From assembly GCA_047495785.1 (NCBI GenBank), contig JBLDXI010000048.1:806001-870000 (forward strand): a DNA stretch of 64,000 bases, in the 5' to 3' direction. This DNA is from Lepidodermella squamata (lineage: Eukaryota > Gastrotricha). The notes under the pieces are model-generated. The model was given only the letters and a program-made list of their open reading frames with translations. It made no database searches and was not told the origin of the DNA. Every line of letters starts with the position of its first letter. Position 1 is the stretch's first letter. The position numbers and the translations under genes were made by a program. Shown one piece after another: positions 10,501 through 22,487 of the stretch.

Positions 10501-12467
10501 CGCATCAACCGAAGCCAGCGTTTCTACAACGTGGCACCCGCGGTCGAAATTGCGACACCTCAACTGCAGGCCGCTCAGCAGTTTTGTCAACTTTTTAAAT
10601 CGCATATATCATAGAGAAAAATACAAAAAAAATCCATATCAGGTGAGATGAAATTGCCGACTATCGGACAAAGCGTAGGTTTTCGTCCGATAGTGTCAAA
10701 CCTACGTCATTGTTGAGCTGTGTCGGGGTGTAAGTGCTTGGCAATATTTTTCGACAGGAAGGGCAGGTTCGGCTTTCGAGGAACCACTTTTCTATGCACG
10801 GCTGAGTGAAAGAGACAAAATGAAATACGGTCAATATTAGACATCATATAAAGTTCACTTCACGAACTCTAATACTTTATATGGCTTGCGTGACATTATT
10901 GCTACATTGGCTGAGATCCAAAATTTAAAACGGCTAAATAGTGTGATGTGTCATTTTCATGATGAATCATCCGACATGAAACTGTTAATTAAATTTAATG
11001 AATTTTCCAAAATGTGAGCCAATAATTAACCGACATTTCTGATTCATCGATGAGTTCAAAAATGTGATTAATTGTTTTGAAAAAAATACAAAATAATGCA
11101 AAAATATGGGTAATTTTAAGTGAACTAATTAATTGATCACGAAAAATTAACAGAAAATTAAAAAAAATCGGGAATTTGTCCTAATTTCTATTGAGCAGTA
11201 AATTTTAACAAAAATGTTTTCAATTACATGAAAAAAATTTCCTTGAGAAATTTTAGACATTGGCTTCGTGTTATATCGGTAAATTTCGGTCTGAAACTGG
11301 CAAATAAAAAAAAATTTTGTGTACAAAATATCCGTCACGACCTGAAAATTGTATATATCATATCGACGTAAAATTCATTAAATTATCAATCGATTAATTT
11401 CTTAGCAAATGCACTATCGAAAAATTGATCTGTATAGAAAATTCTAGAAAATTTCGAATAAACGTGTTATTCGATCGATTGTTAATTAAATCGTTAAATA
11501 AAAGCCGTCTCGAATTTTGAAGCTAGCAATGTCTCGAATGTCACGCATGATAGCTCGTGCGGCTGAGAAAAATACCAAACGCGCCCCTGGGAGATTTCTG
11601 GAACAACAATTTGTTCGCTATGAATTTATTGTTTTCCGTAAATTCTTGAAATTATGTTTTGAGTACGTTAGTTACTTTTTTTAATTATTTTTGACTTCAC
11701 ACCTGAATGACCTAGATCGATCGTATATTAATGAAATTTTTTGTTCTACTCACCTTGCAAAAAATGTGTCCCACATTATTGACCTCCTGGCACGGCAGTT
11801 GCACCGGGCTTCGCAGTATGCCGAAGCATATCGCACATGTAATAGCAATTTTCTTCTTCTTGCCCTCATTTTCGGCAGTCGAAGCAATTTGTACCACATT
11901 GCTATTATCAGTGATGGCGCCGCCGTTGATTTGCCCAGCCTCGCTGATTATCTCGGCATCGCTGTCGGGCACGCTCGAGCCGAGAGATAGCAGAGATAAC
12001 GTCGACTTCGACCATTCTATCAGCCTTTCACGCTGTACAAAAAAAATCAAAAAATAATTCACCATTCAACATCTCTGAATTTTTATATTGATTCTATGGG
12101 CATTTAAAAAAAAATTAAATAAAATCATTTCGACACAATTTCTTACTTGAAAAAATTGAAATTTCACTTTTCGCAATTTTTAAAAATTCAGGAAATTTTC
12201 AAAAATCTAATTCTTTCTAATTGTTTAACTTTGATTTGAAAATTATGATTTTTTCGAATTTCAAAATTTTGATAAAATTTTAGGATTTCCTGGAATTTTT
12301 TTATTTGAGAATTCTGATTAAATTCGAATTTTTCAAGTGGAAAAAAGTCTTACATCATAGCCGCTGGACGGTAAATTGAGAACCGGGAAAACTTTGAGCT
12401 TCGACGGATCGCCAATACTCCAATTATTAGTCGTTAATTGATCATCGCCAATAATAAAACTCGCCAT
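7527..12467 (-). CDS. RING / TRAF-type zinc finger / NHL-like protein, probable E3 ubiquitin ligase
   Basis: Five exons, all in phase 0, join to 657 residues: 12354-12467, 11754-12032, 10706-10801, 10228-10590, 7527-8648. Exon 1 starts MASFIIGDDQLTTNNW. A RING finger is split across exons 2 and 3: CAICFGILRSPVQLPC, GHIFC, then PCIEKWFLESRTCPSC. Exon 4 carries a TRAF-type zinc finger array (LRCRNFDRGC, CPFAGC, and later C/H pairs). Exon 5 has at least one clear NHL repeat (SPDGLHFDPDGKLLVADAGN, then YRIQMF), suggesting a beta-propeller. Such proteins are usually ubiquitin ligases in the cytosol. One oddity is that the third RING cysteine and its histidine are seven residues apart (CQEVNNVGH) instead of one, which might impair zinc binding. 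Donors and acceptors fit at every junction. Confidence 0.8.
8649..10227 (-). other. Large intron of the RING/NHL gene
   Basis: A 1.6-kb intron between exons 4 and 5. It is AT-rich and non-coding, and carries a MITE at 9859-10032. Donor GTAAGT is at 10222-10227 and acceptor CCGTTTCAG at 8649-8657. Nothing else recognised. Confidence 0.65.
9851..10040. mobile_element. 174-bp MITE with 17-bp perfect inverted repeats and 8-bp target duplication
   Basis: The ends GGGACTACTCCAAAACA (9859-9875) and its exact reverse complement (10016-10032) bound a 174-bp unit flanked on both sides by AAAATTAT (9851-9858, 10033-10040). The 8-bp duplication fits the hAT superfamily (Merlin is an alternative). Internal inverted pairs AACAGCCAAAC / GTTTGGCTGTT and CGATTGTT / AACAATCG make it strongly foldable. 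It has no coding capacity, so it is a non-autonomous element sitting in the RING/NHL gene intron. The perfect ends and target duplication imply a recent insertion. Confidence 0.9.
10802..11753 (-). other. Intron 2 of the RING/NHL gene
   Basis: A 952-bp AT-rich intron that separates the two halves of the RING finger. No repeat, RNA gene or coding sequence recognised. Confidence 0.6.
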
Positions 12468-15392
12468 GCAGAAGCGCAGTCGAGTGTAACAGATTTCAAA
12501 ATGAGTAATTCGTCATGTCAAAAATGTGTTGTAACAAGCGTCTATAAGAAAGTGGGAAATGACGTGATGTTAGTCGCTCTTCTCTGCTTTGGACTCATCT
12601 CGGTATTACACACATAGAACACCGATGAGAAAAGGGCACGCGAATTTTTATCAATTGAAATTTGAGAAAAGTTACGAGAAGCACGTGCCTGTAACAGATG
12701 AGCCAAATTGTCCATACACATGTTTGGTAATTTTTAGTAATTAGGAATGAGAAATTAGAAAATTAGGAAATAGACAGAGCTTTAATTAGTAATTAATTCC
12801 TAAATATGTCCTTAAGTGCTAAGAGCTACGAAAAAGGCTGCAGAATGGCAGAATTTATTCGAAATTTGAAAAAAATTTAAAAACTTTTCCAGGATAATAT
12901 CGAATTATTCAACAGCTACATTGTTACTTGATTTCAAAGAGGCCTTCTTAAATACCATCAATAACGCGGCCTTTTTGATATTTTTTCCAATATTTTCAAT
13001 ATCTAATTATCGCTTAATCGCTTAATTTATTTAAAACATTGAGGTGCGCGTGCGCGTGAGAAAAAAATCACACTTGATTATCGATTCGAGGCAATTATCG
13101 AGGTGATGCCACGTGTCAGGTCAGGCGAGTTATTGGTTTTTTTCCAGCCCAACGACCTGAACCATTAATTTGTGACATCACCGTGAAATTAGGTCAAACT
13201 GTTTAGAATATAATTTAACGCAATTGAATTTTTAAAATGTTAAAGGAAACGAACAATTATATCAATTTTCTTTCAATACAGACAAATCCGCACTTTTATA
13301 TAGGTACAAATTTTCACAAATTTTCACTGAAATTATTTCAAGATGAATCATCGAGTCTACAAATATTTTGGCAAGCATTTAACGAGAATGAATTATTCAA
13401 AATGTAGCTCAACTACCGTTTATTTTTAATTCGGCACCAGGTAAATTTGTAAAAATATAACTCGAAATTATTGCGAAAAAATTGAGAAAATTTGGAGAGG
13501 GAACATTTAAAAAAATTTAAGAACTCAAGAGAAATTAATTTCAGAAAAATCATTAAATTACAATTAATTTTCTATATTTTAATAAATGACACCAAACGTT
13601 GATTCATCTGTGAAATGTTGAGAAAATATTGATTTTTTCGAAAAATTACAGGTGTGGCAGACAGAAGTTGAGCCAAAATCAACAAGTCCTGGGCGAATCC
13701 TTAGTCGCCGCGGCAGATGAGGCTTTTCCTATACATTAATTTTCCGCCGCTGAGAATCGAGCAAGTAAGTATCATGACTGGTGTTATCGATGACGCAATA
13801 TATTATTGACTATGGCTTATGATAGACAGACAGACAGACAGTGGCGTGTATAGCTCAGTCATAAAGTGGCCTTGTTATCTTATCGAACAAAAAAAATTGC
13901 AGCCGCAAGGAGAAAATCAATGAATGCATGTGCGTATTTCATGCGATGCGCTATATGCCATGATTGTTGGCGTGTTTTTTCATCAAGACGAGGCTATTAA
14001 TTAGACGAGTTTTATCGATAAATAAATTTTGAATATATATCGAAAAACCGCTGAATTTTTTCATTAAAGATTATTAGTGGCTAATTAAGAATAAAAAATG
14101 ATCAATTGATAAAATAAAAGCATATCTCTATGAAATTTGCTGATTATTATCGTGAATATCATTTCGAAATGAGAGTCGAGCAATAAATTTTCCCGATTTT
14201 TTTGCTATTTTTGCGATTTCTTGATTGATACATTTTTTAACATTCCTCAACCTAGGATTTTTCAAGTTAAGATCTATAAGGTGTCCTGCAGCAAAATGAT
14301 CGATTTTGAGTTCCATTCTGAGTTTGAGATATCGGAAAAATGACGTGATTTCCGTGATATTCTAGTAAGGACGTGAAAATTCATATGAAAAACAATATTT
14401 TAGCAAAATCTAATGGTGCTGCCTCGAATTTTAGGATGTTCACTTGGACCCGGCCGAACGTGATTTCTTTATTCAAAAGTCGAAATAAATTTTTGATACA
14501 GAAATAATGATACTTTTTTATTGAAAACCATCATTATTTAACGAAATCAACATCTGAAAATTTGTGGGCTGAAAAGGTTACTCAATGGGTTACTCACAGC
14601 GTGTCCCAAACGCAAGCAAAGACAATGGATGGAAAGATGGTTCAGAAACTATAAAATGAGAGACAGTCACATCTCCTGGCAAAATTATTTTTTGAAAAAT
14701 TCAAGAAATCCGGAGAAATTCTTGGTCCAGCCTGGTAAAATACTGAAAATTACCGAGATTTCCGGGTTTTCTCCGGTAAATTTTTTATTTTTCATTTAAT
14801 TTGAATTTTTCATTTCCTCGGAAAATAAATCGCTGATAAAAGATGGACTATTCTCTTGGTGGGGTTGGTTTGAAAAAAAATTAGTTGAATTTCATATAAA
14901 AAATTGCAAAATAAAAGAATAGTTGCGAAATTCACCACTTTTTTGTTCGGTTAAGCTGCGTTTTTCTCGGCAATTTTTTCGGCCCTTTAGAGGTTTATGG
15001 TATCAAACTGAATAATAATCCTTTGGGTACAACTTGGGTACAACGGAGAAAAGATTTGCTGCAATGAAATTGAAACAAGCCTAACGAAAAAAATATACTA
15101 TCGTTAAAAAAATAAATCTCAGGCAGCACGGCAGAAGTCACCACTCGAACAGCCAGTTTAACCATAGGCAACAGGTTCAACATAAAAACGCAGTAATTTA
15201 ACGTGAATATGCTAAAATAACGTATTTTTGTCATTACACACGTTTCTTATGAGGCATGCATGGGTTTTACTGTGCTCACTAGATTACGCATAATTGATTA
15301 CAAAAAAACCTTGTCTTGACAAAGGTTGCTATGAAGACGCTTTTGAAGAAAAAAACGCGTTGATGATTCAGCAATGAATTTTATTAGCTTCA
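12468..15392. other. Intergenic region upstream of the RING/NHL gene
   Basis: About 2.9 kb of AT-rich DNA between the RING/NHL start codon and the 3' end of the TIR/ankyrin gene. It contains a short (GACA)n microsatellite at 13825-13841. Short open frames on both strands have no recognisable domains or codon bias. The promoter and 5' UTR of the RING/NHL gene must lie at its left end, but no TATA box was clear. Confidence 0.5.
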
Positions 15393-18300
15393 TCAATCTT
15401 TTCTAAGCAGTTTCTTCACAGAATTTGAGCTTGCCACATCGTAAGCGCTTTTGCCAGTTTGATCCCTCAAAAATTGATTTGCATTCCTCCGCAACAAGAG
15501 TTCAACAATCTCAGCCGAACCCATTTCGGCCGCAATTATCAGAACAGTCTTCCCATTTCGATCTGCATCGTCAACATTCGCTTGCCGCATCAAAAGAGCC
15601 GCTACAACATCGGCCGATCCCGATAGGACAGCGAACATCAGAGGGGATTTGCCGTTCAAATCAACGGAATTAACGATAGCCGCATGATTATCGATCAAAT
15701 TGCTCACGATTTCAACCCTACCCTTCAAGCTCGCCCTCATCAAAGCAGTTTGGCCTAAGATATTGTTACAACAATCGACCCCAAGCAGGGATTTTTCTAG
15801 TAGAAATTGGCAAATCGAGAAGAAACCATTCGAAGCTGAGATTATGAATGCAGTCTCAATCAGAGCTTGATAGGAATATAGGAACTGGCCAAAAGCACCT
15901 TCTAACCTCGATAGATTCATCATGAATCTTTGAAGCTCCCCCCTCGAAGCTGAAATAACAAGATTCCGACCGAATTCCACCGAAAATTCATCTACTGATA
16001 ACATCCAAGCTTCAAGGATAACTTCAATCATCTCATCGTAAGAAGAATCTTCATTATCCTCTAGAGCTAGCATCAAACATGTGCAAAGTTCCGATATTTG
16101 GATGTTATTCCTTTGGTTCAAAGATTCAGTAAGGTACTTCACTACCTCCTTATTTTTCTTCAAAGCAGCTAAGACTAAGGGGGTCAATCCTTGGTTATCC
16201 CTAGCTCTTAAGTTGGCTCCACTTATCAGCAGCCATTTGAGAACTTCCAATCGGTCTCGAAGCTCGCAGACCGACATCAAAGCTGTTCTACCTTCAAGAT
16301 CCCTAGCTTCGATATCAGCTCCGTGTCTTGATAGGATCCTTAAGGGCTCTAGATTGCCTGATATAGCTGTCCAGATCAAAGGAGTTGCTGCTTTCTTCAA
16401 ATCCTTAGCTTCAACTTTCGCTCCATTCTCAATAAGGACCTTGGCAGTGGAAGTATGTCCCTGTCTACAAGCTAGAATCAAAGGGGTAAAACCCTCCTGA
16501 TCCTGAGCTTCTAAATTAGCTGAGTAATGAGTTAGGATCTTAACAACCTCCGTATGACCTAGATTTGAGGCTAAAAGTAAGGCTGTTGAACCCTGGTTAT
16601 CCTTAGCCTCACTATTCGCATCATGTTCCATGAGAATCTGTACTGTTTTGTCGAACCCTTTCTCAGAGGCTGAGAGTAAGGAAGTTCGACCATCCTTATC
16701 CTTAACTTCAATATCAGCCCGGTTATCGAGTAGTAAACCAGTTAGAGATGTATGGCCAAGTTTAGCGGCGACTAATAGGACACAATCAAGCTGGAGTCTG
16801 ACCTTGATCTTAACTCCTATCTTTTGCTCGTCGATAAACTTGGCAAAAGCTTCGTCGGAAATGTGATTCAAAATAACTTCGAGTATGTTAGGAATCTCAG
16901 AGCTAGCCATCTTTGCGAAGTAAAGGAACAGCCGGCCGAGGAATTTCGATTTCTCGTCATCGCTAGTTAAGGCCTTGGAAGAGTGGAAACTGACCAGGAG
17001 TCTTAGCCTGAACTCTTGAAGGCTGGCTGATTTGAACTTGAAGAAACTTTCCGCCATAGCCATAGCCGTTTCATGGCAGGCCTGATGGAGAGAGTATTTC
17101 TGCTTCAAATGCTTGACTAGGTAGAGCCTTTCAAAGTCAAATAAGGTGTTCAAAGCTTCTTCCGCCGAGCAACGCCACAAACCCTGGAGACACTCGAAAT
17201 CTACCTCTTCAAGTGGGTCGAAGATAAGGAAAGCGAAGTATCTCTTCTTGTAGCTATCGCTTAACTTGTTCAAAGAATCTTCGATGATAAGGATTAGCAA
17301 CTTTTCCTCTTGCCTGGTATCTGGGGAGAATCTAGTATCGTTGAGCTGAGGTCTTAGAGACTCGAACAGCTTAGTTAGTTCAAGGAACTCCGAATTGTAG
17401 TTACGGCAGTTGCGAAAACGACCTCGAAGGAGGTAAGACGTAAGAGGTACCCCAGAACTCATTTTGATCACCTTATTAGCCTGATTCTCACTCAACTTCC
17501 CCTTAACATCAGTCGCTAGAATCTCGAGAACAGTATCATCCTTAAGAGGAGTCACTTCATACGGATTCTTAGGCTCGACAATCTGGAGGAAGGGCCGGAA
17601 GGCATCTGGTATCAACTTGCTAGGATCATCCAGAGCTAACCAATTCCTGGATATCACAAGGCATAGTAAAGATTTGCACTTCTCAGCTAAAGATGTGATT
17701 ATCGATCGATGTAGAACGTCGTCCAAAATGAAAACAATCTTCTGGTCCTTCTTCTCAAAGTATTCGATCATCTCTGGAATGGTCTTGAATTCTCCTGTTT
17801 TCGCAATTACTGGGTCGATCTTCGGTAAATGGCTCAGAACCAATGTTTCGGCGTTTTCAGGCGTTAGACCGACCTCTCGGTACGGTAAACAGTTTATCCA
17901 TACGAAGTGATGGATTTTCGCTCTAAGGAATGTTTGCTTATGATCAGGGTTGGAGATTACATGAGTGACGAGGTTAGTCTTGCCCATTCCACTCGGACCA
18001 GAGACGACAAAGCAAAATCCTTCTTCGTCCTCTGCAAAATGTGCCAAATCAAGTTAATTTTCAGATTTTGATGTAAGAAAAGATTACCTGCGTAGGTTCT
18101 AGAGGCGAGAGCTACGATACCTCTGACGATAGAGTCTTCATCCAAGCTCCGTTCCAAGTAAGCACCAATGTTAGGGATATCGATAAGCCTAAATCATTAG
18201 AGAATATGAATTTTAATGAACCAGAATACAAAACTTACGAAATGTCTCCAGGAATCTCAGGTTCCTTTACATCTTCCCTTTGATTAGTGGGTCTGGGCTG

Positions 18301-19866
18301 TATCTGTTTTTGGTTGGCTTTGGGATCTTCTGCTACTGGTTCCTTTTCAAACCATCGAATAGCCTCTCTGATTCCCTTTCGAGCTTTCTTCCTGATGGTC
18401 TCGTCCTTCACCTTCTTGCTACAAATGCTACGCATCAGGTTGAAAATACTCTGCTCGGACATCGGCTGATGCCTCACAGCAGCTTGTACCATTTGCGACC
18501 ATTTGCCAACTTGATCTCCAGCACCAGCTTCTGCCTGCATCTCTTTAAACTCCGCCGTTCGGGTTATTGCTATACAGGGCACGTATTGAAACTGCCTCCG
18601 GATGAATTCCAACAGAGGCAGATGAAAGACATCGTCGAAAATGAATAATGGCTTTACGAAGTTGTTGCTAAGGAGTTGCAGCTGCTTGTCAAATTCTGTG
18701 ATTTCACTGCGTTTCGAGGCTTTCATCACAAGCCGCAAGAGCTCGTTTTTCAACCGCCGTTTCCAATTCTCGTCAGCCTCAAACTTTTTCCGGTCTCTAA
18801 AGCTGAGACAGCTTATGTAAACTGCAACTCCGATTTTGCAATTGCGTAAGAGATATTGCTGACAGGATCTTTGCTGGGATAAAAGCATTAGGAAATCAGT
18901 TTTCCCAACACCTTCATCGCCGTAGTACACGAGAATATTGGAAGACAACGTCGTTTGTCTAGTTAAAGCACTGATGGCTTCCAAGATTGGCAGATACTCG
19001 AGTTCGGCTTGACTTTTCAGGAAACGGTCGAGAGGTATGTCAACGATTCGAAAGCGTTTGCTGAAAATTACAAAAATTATTCAAACTATGAATTAATCCT
19101 CAGATATATAGTCAAAGACAGTCAAAACCTCAATAAATATGATTGATTTGGAAACATTTGAGTATTCATACATAATGAGAAGTTTTGATGGATCTAAACT
19201 CACTTGTTGGAGCTGTCGTATAGCGCGAAAACTTCCGACTCGATTTCACCAGCTACCTCCTTTAGGGGCATTCCATTCCTGAATGGGAGCCAAGGATGGG
19301 CTCGCATTTGGAAGTTGAGCCAATTGTCCCGAGGCACACCGCTGTCCAGTGGGATGAAAATCCTCAATTTCTTTACCTCATTCGCATAAATCGCCTCCTT
19401 TTTACAAATCGGAGATGTCTTGTATTCAGAGCACAGAAAAAGCAACATTATATCAGCCCCATTGATTCCCTAGTGAAAATGAAGGTTTAGGCTGAATAAT
19501 TGTAGTTTAAAGACTTGCTTCTTGCCGATCATCAGCTGACTCTGCGGTCATGTTCCATAAATCGAGCCAGATATTGAGGTGCTTAGAAAGCAGCCTAGAA
19601 ACCTTCCGAACTTCATCGCCTCGATAATCGCGATAATACGATATGTAAACACTCAACTTTGTCTGATTGTACAACTGGCCGGATTTGGCGAATTTCGGTG
19701 CTGGCGTCACATTAGGCTCCGGCTGTTTTCCGGGCTTAATTGGTGGTAGAGTTCGCGGTAGTTTGGCTGTTGATCTAGCTTGACTTTTCGTTGAAGGCGT
19801 TGGCGGCGGAATTTTGCTTACCGGGCGTGCTCTCAAATTTGTATCTAATGGTAAGTGGCGGCTCAT
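15393..19866 (-). CDS. TIR / tandem NB-ARC-like / ankyrin-repeat protein (NLR-type immune receptor candidate)
   Basis: Five exons join in frame to 1275 residues: 19519-19866, 19204-19469, 18239-19060, 18088-18188, 15393-18031. A Pro-rich start is followed by a TIR domain (about 69-200) with KLSVYISYY, GINGADIMLLFLCSEY and SPICKKE; Glu141 sits where NADase TIRs have their catalytic Glu. A first P-loop NTPase has GDEGVGKT (252-259), LFIFDDV and an ITR sensor. A second has GPSGMGKT (408-415), IVFILDDV, CLVISRN and a GVPL motif like the NB-ARC GxP. About ten ankyrin repeats fill the C-terminus (about 815-1275). Both NTPases are preceded by a related lead-in (IVDIPLDRFL, LIDIPNIGAYL), so the module was duplicated. 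Intron 1 begins GC (GCAAGT), not GT. The plan resembles plant TNL and STAND death or immune switches; that role is inferred. Confidence 0.9.
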
Positions 19867-20274
19867 TTAAGTCGTAATGAAGAGCATTTTTTGCTGAACA
19901 TGAAAATTAAGTCCCTTAGAAGCTGTGACATGATGCCGCCCATTCATATCTGTAACTTGGATACAACACCTTTGAAAAGCAATTGAAAGACAGGTGAATG
20001 AAAAGTTGCACTTTAATCAAGAACTGCTAAACGAATATTCATCAAAGTAAAAAATCAACATGTACGGATAATAGCATGGTAGAAAAATTACGCTGACCCA
20101 TGAAAATGACTAACAATTATCAATAAACTATTTCAGTTGAATCAATATGTAAATCAGTATCAGTAAATTAATAACTAGTAGGCAAATGATTGATAAATCA
20201 ATGAAGATTTTGAATTTGCGCTAACGCATGAGTCATTTACAATAGATAATGCTATTCAGTTCCAAGCTATTCAT
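19867..20274. other. Spacer between the TIR/ankyrin gene and the P450 gene
   Basis: About 400 bp of AT-rich DNA holding the promoter and 5' UTR of the TIR/ankyrin gene and the 3' UTR of the P450. No clear TATA box or other signal. Confidence 0.4.
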
Positions 20275-22085
20275 TCAAGATCGTCGCTCTGCTTTCAGGA
20301 GAATGGGACTTTTAGGGACCCTGGTGAATGCTGGCAACCATTGGATAGGTTTTTCCATTTTCGGAGATATGGTAAATTTGAAGTCAAGCAAAAGGCGAGC
20401 TAGAGCAAACTTCATTTCCAGCAAAGCCAGTCTCATTCCTGAGATTATAGAAAACATTCCCAATTTTTTGCAATTTTAGTAGCTGAAATCCTTACCTATA
20501 CAGTTCCTATTTCCAGCTCCGAATGGTAAATACGCCATTGGAGGAATATTGGGCCTATTTTCATCCGAAAATCGCTCAGGATCAAATTTTTCAGGCTCGG
20601 GCCAAAATTCAGGGTCGCGATGAATAGCGCCGTTCGGAATGTTGACTACGACGCCTTTCGGGATATGCAGACCATTTATCACAGTATCTTCCGTGCAAAC
20701 TCTATTTGACCGCAGGAAGGGCGTGTACAGCCTCAGCGTCTCATCGATAACCATTTGAAGGTATTTCAGCTCATTGACAGATTCACCAGAAATTGCGGTC
20801 TTATCTTTGAAAGCCCCTTTGAGTTCCTTATAGAGTTTCTCCTGTATCTCAGGGTGATCACTTAGGACTAATAGAGTAAGGGCTAGCGAGCTTGAAGTTG
20901 TCTCAAAACCAGCGAGGAAGAACAGGATCGATTGTCCGATGATTTCGTCCCTAGTCAAGCCATTTTTAACCCAAACGCCGCCATGTTCATCAATAGCTCG
21001 GGCATGTGCGTTTTCGGGGGCGTCTGGGTCCTTTTCCAGGTGCATAACCATGGCTAGAAAATCAGCTCTTGTGCTAGCAGTTTCATTCTCGCGACGACGT
21101 TTCATTTCATCGACGATGACTTGGTTGTAGAAATCGTGAATTTTCGCGACTTTCTTACCGATCGGCAGTAGGCCGAAGATATTGACAAACAGTTCCGGAA
21201 ACACCACTGGAACAAGAAGGTTAAACAGTAAGTATAATACAGGCAAATTTCTTACTCATAAAGGCTCCCAAGTTCGATTTCAAGGATGAAATCCGAGAGA
21301 GAGCTTTTGCTACACTGACGAAGGGATGGTCGGGGGTGTTGAGCGAATCAATATCCAAAGCGAATGCTATTGTTGAGATCACATCCATTGAATAGCAACC
21401 TGTGAATCTAAAGAAATTGGCTATTATGGTGAACTAAAATTGATTTGATGACTTACTCTTTGATGTCCAAATCTTCTCCCTTTGCCGAAGCTTTGCCGAG
21501 ATTGATGGACAGCTGTTCGACAGCTTTGAGAATGAGTGGCTCCATTTTTCGAAGGTTAGCCGGGGTGAAGGCTGGGGTTATCTGTTGCCTAACATGCTTC
21601 CACCTTTCCCCATGAAGGCTCGTCAGCGCCAGATCGACTGGTCGTTTTCGATTGTTGAAGATATTCTGAAGTGTAATTATTAAAGCTAAGTTGCTTTAAG
21701 ACCAAATAACATACCCTTCGATCGACGAAATGCTCGTGATCTTTGATGAAGATTTGTTTGAGAAGTTCAGGATCTGTTACCATCAGAGTAGGAATTCGTC
21801 CTTCAAAGTAACCGAAAACACGGCCATACTTCTTTACCAGATCGGCTTCAAGCCCGAAGAGATCATCCTGTTGTTATAAGTGAATATAAGAACATGTTCA
21901 TATGAGATTTCAAAGCTATTTACCGATTCCATGTAAAGCCCCCAGCTGCCTAAGAACATCTTGCCTGGTACTTCCCGCACGCCCATCTCCTTGAACACGT
22001 GTCTGTAGCGTCGGGCATATCGGTAGGCCTTGATGAAAATTGCGACCAAAAGTACCAAAAAGCACGTTAATAGCTCTGCTATCAT
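20275..22085 (-). CDS. Cytochrome P450, CYP3-clan type
   Basis: Six exons (21924-22085, 21715-21867, 21457-21665, 21256-21407, 20496-21206, 20275-20438) join in frame to 516 residues, a typical microsomal P450 length. The N-terminus from MIAELLTCFLVLLVAIFI is the membrane anchor; this ATG at 22085 is preferred to upstream in-frame GTG because it lies about 55 bp after a TATA box. Family landmarks are all present: I-helix AGFETTSSSL (with the acid-alcohol pair ET), K-helix ETLRL, PERF of the meander, and heme-binding FGAGNRNCIG with the axial Cys, continued after the last intron by MRLALLEMKFALA. A CYP3-clan monooxygenase in the ER, often for xenobiotics or steroids; substrate unknown. No damage is seen. 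Confidence 0.95.
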
Positions 22086-22140
22086 TGTGAGAAGTCGAAA
22101 ATTGCCGGTAATAGTTGAATTTGGCACGGCGAATTTGCGG

Positions 22141-22148
22141 TATTTATA
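22141..22148 (-). promoter_or_regulatory. TATA box of the P450 gene
   Basis: TATAAATA on the minus strand, 56-63 bp before the P450 start codon at 22085. Position and match support this start. Confidence 0.6.
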
Positions 22149-22487
22149 CTATCAGAAATGGATGATTCAAGGTTTATGCGATAAGCTCCGGCCAAGAATA
22201 ACAATGGCCTCTTACGTCACACGTCCGACGAGATTACATTATCTCAATTTTTGATACCCATTTTCTGTTTTATTTTTAGATTTTTATTTGTCTTTCCGGA
22301 GTGTTTAGAATAGAACTAATTTCTTATGGGCCTCAAGTTAAATTTCTCGTACAATATAATTTCTGTATCAGTCAATGATTTGACGTCATTAGTTTGGGAT
22401 TGCGCAGTGGGAATAATCAAATAGGCGTGTGCCCTTTCATTGCCAGATAGCCAAGAAACAGCCTTTAATCTTTTTTGTTAAAAAAAA

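Noticed and set aside
10234-10651. Long plus-strand frames opposite the TRAF-type zinc finger exon
   Set aside because: Arg/Ala-rich shadows of the GC-rich coding exon on the minus strand; no domain or splice support.
12468-15392. Search for tRNA, snRNA or further exons in the large spacer
   Set aside because: No box A/B pairs, cloverleaf or exon-like coding segment could be supported by eye.
15425-18648. Several plus-strand frames of 60-140 codons opposite the TIR/ankyrin gene
   Set aside because: Antisense shadows of ankyrin and NTPase coding sequence, lacking recognisable features.
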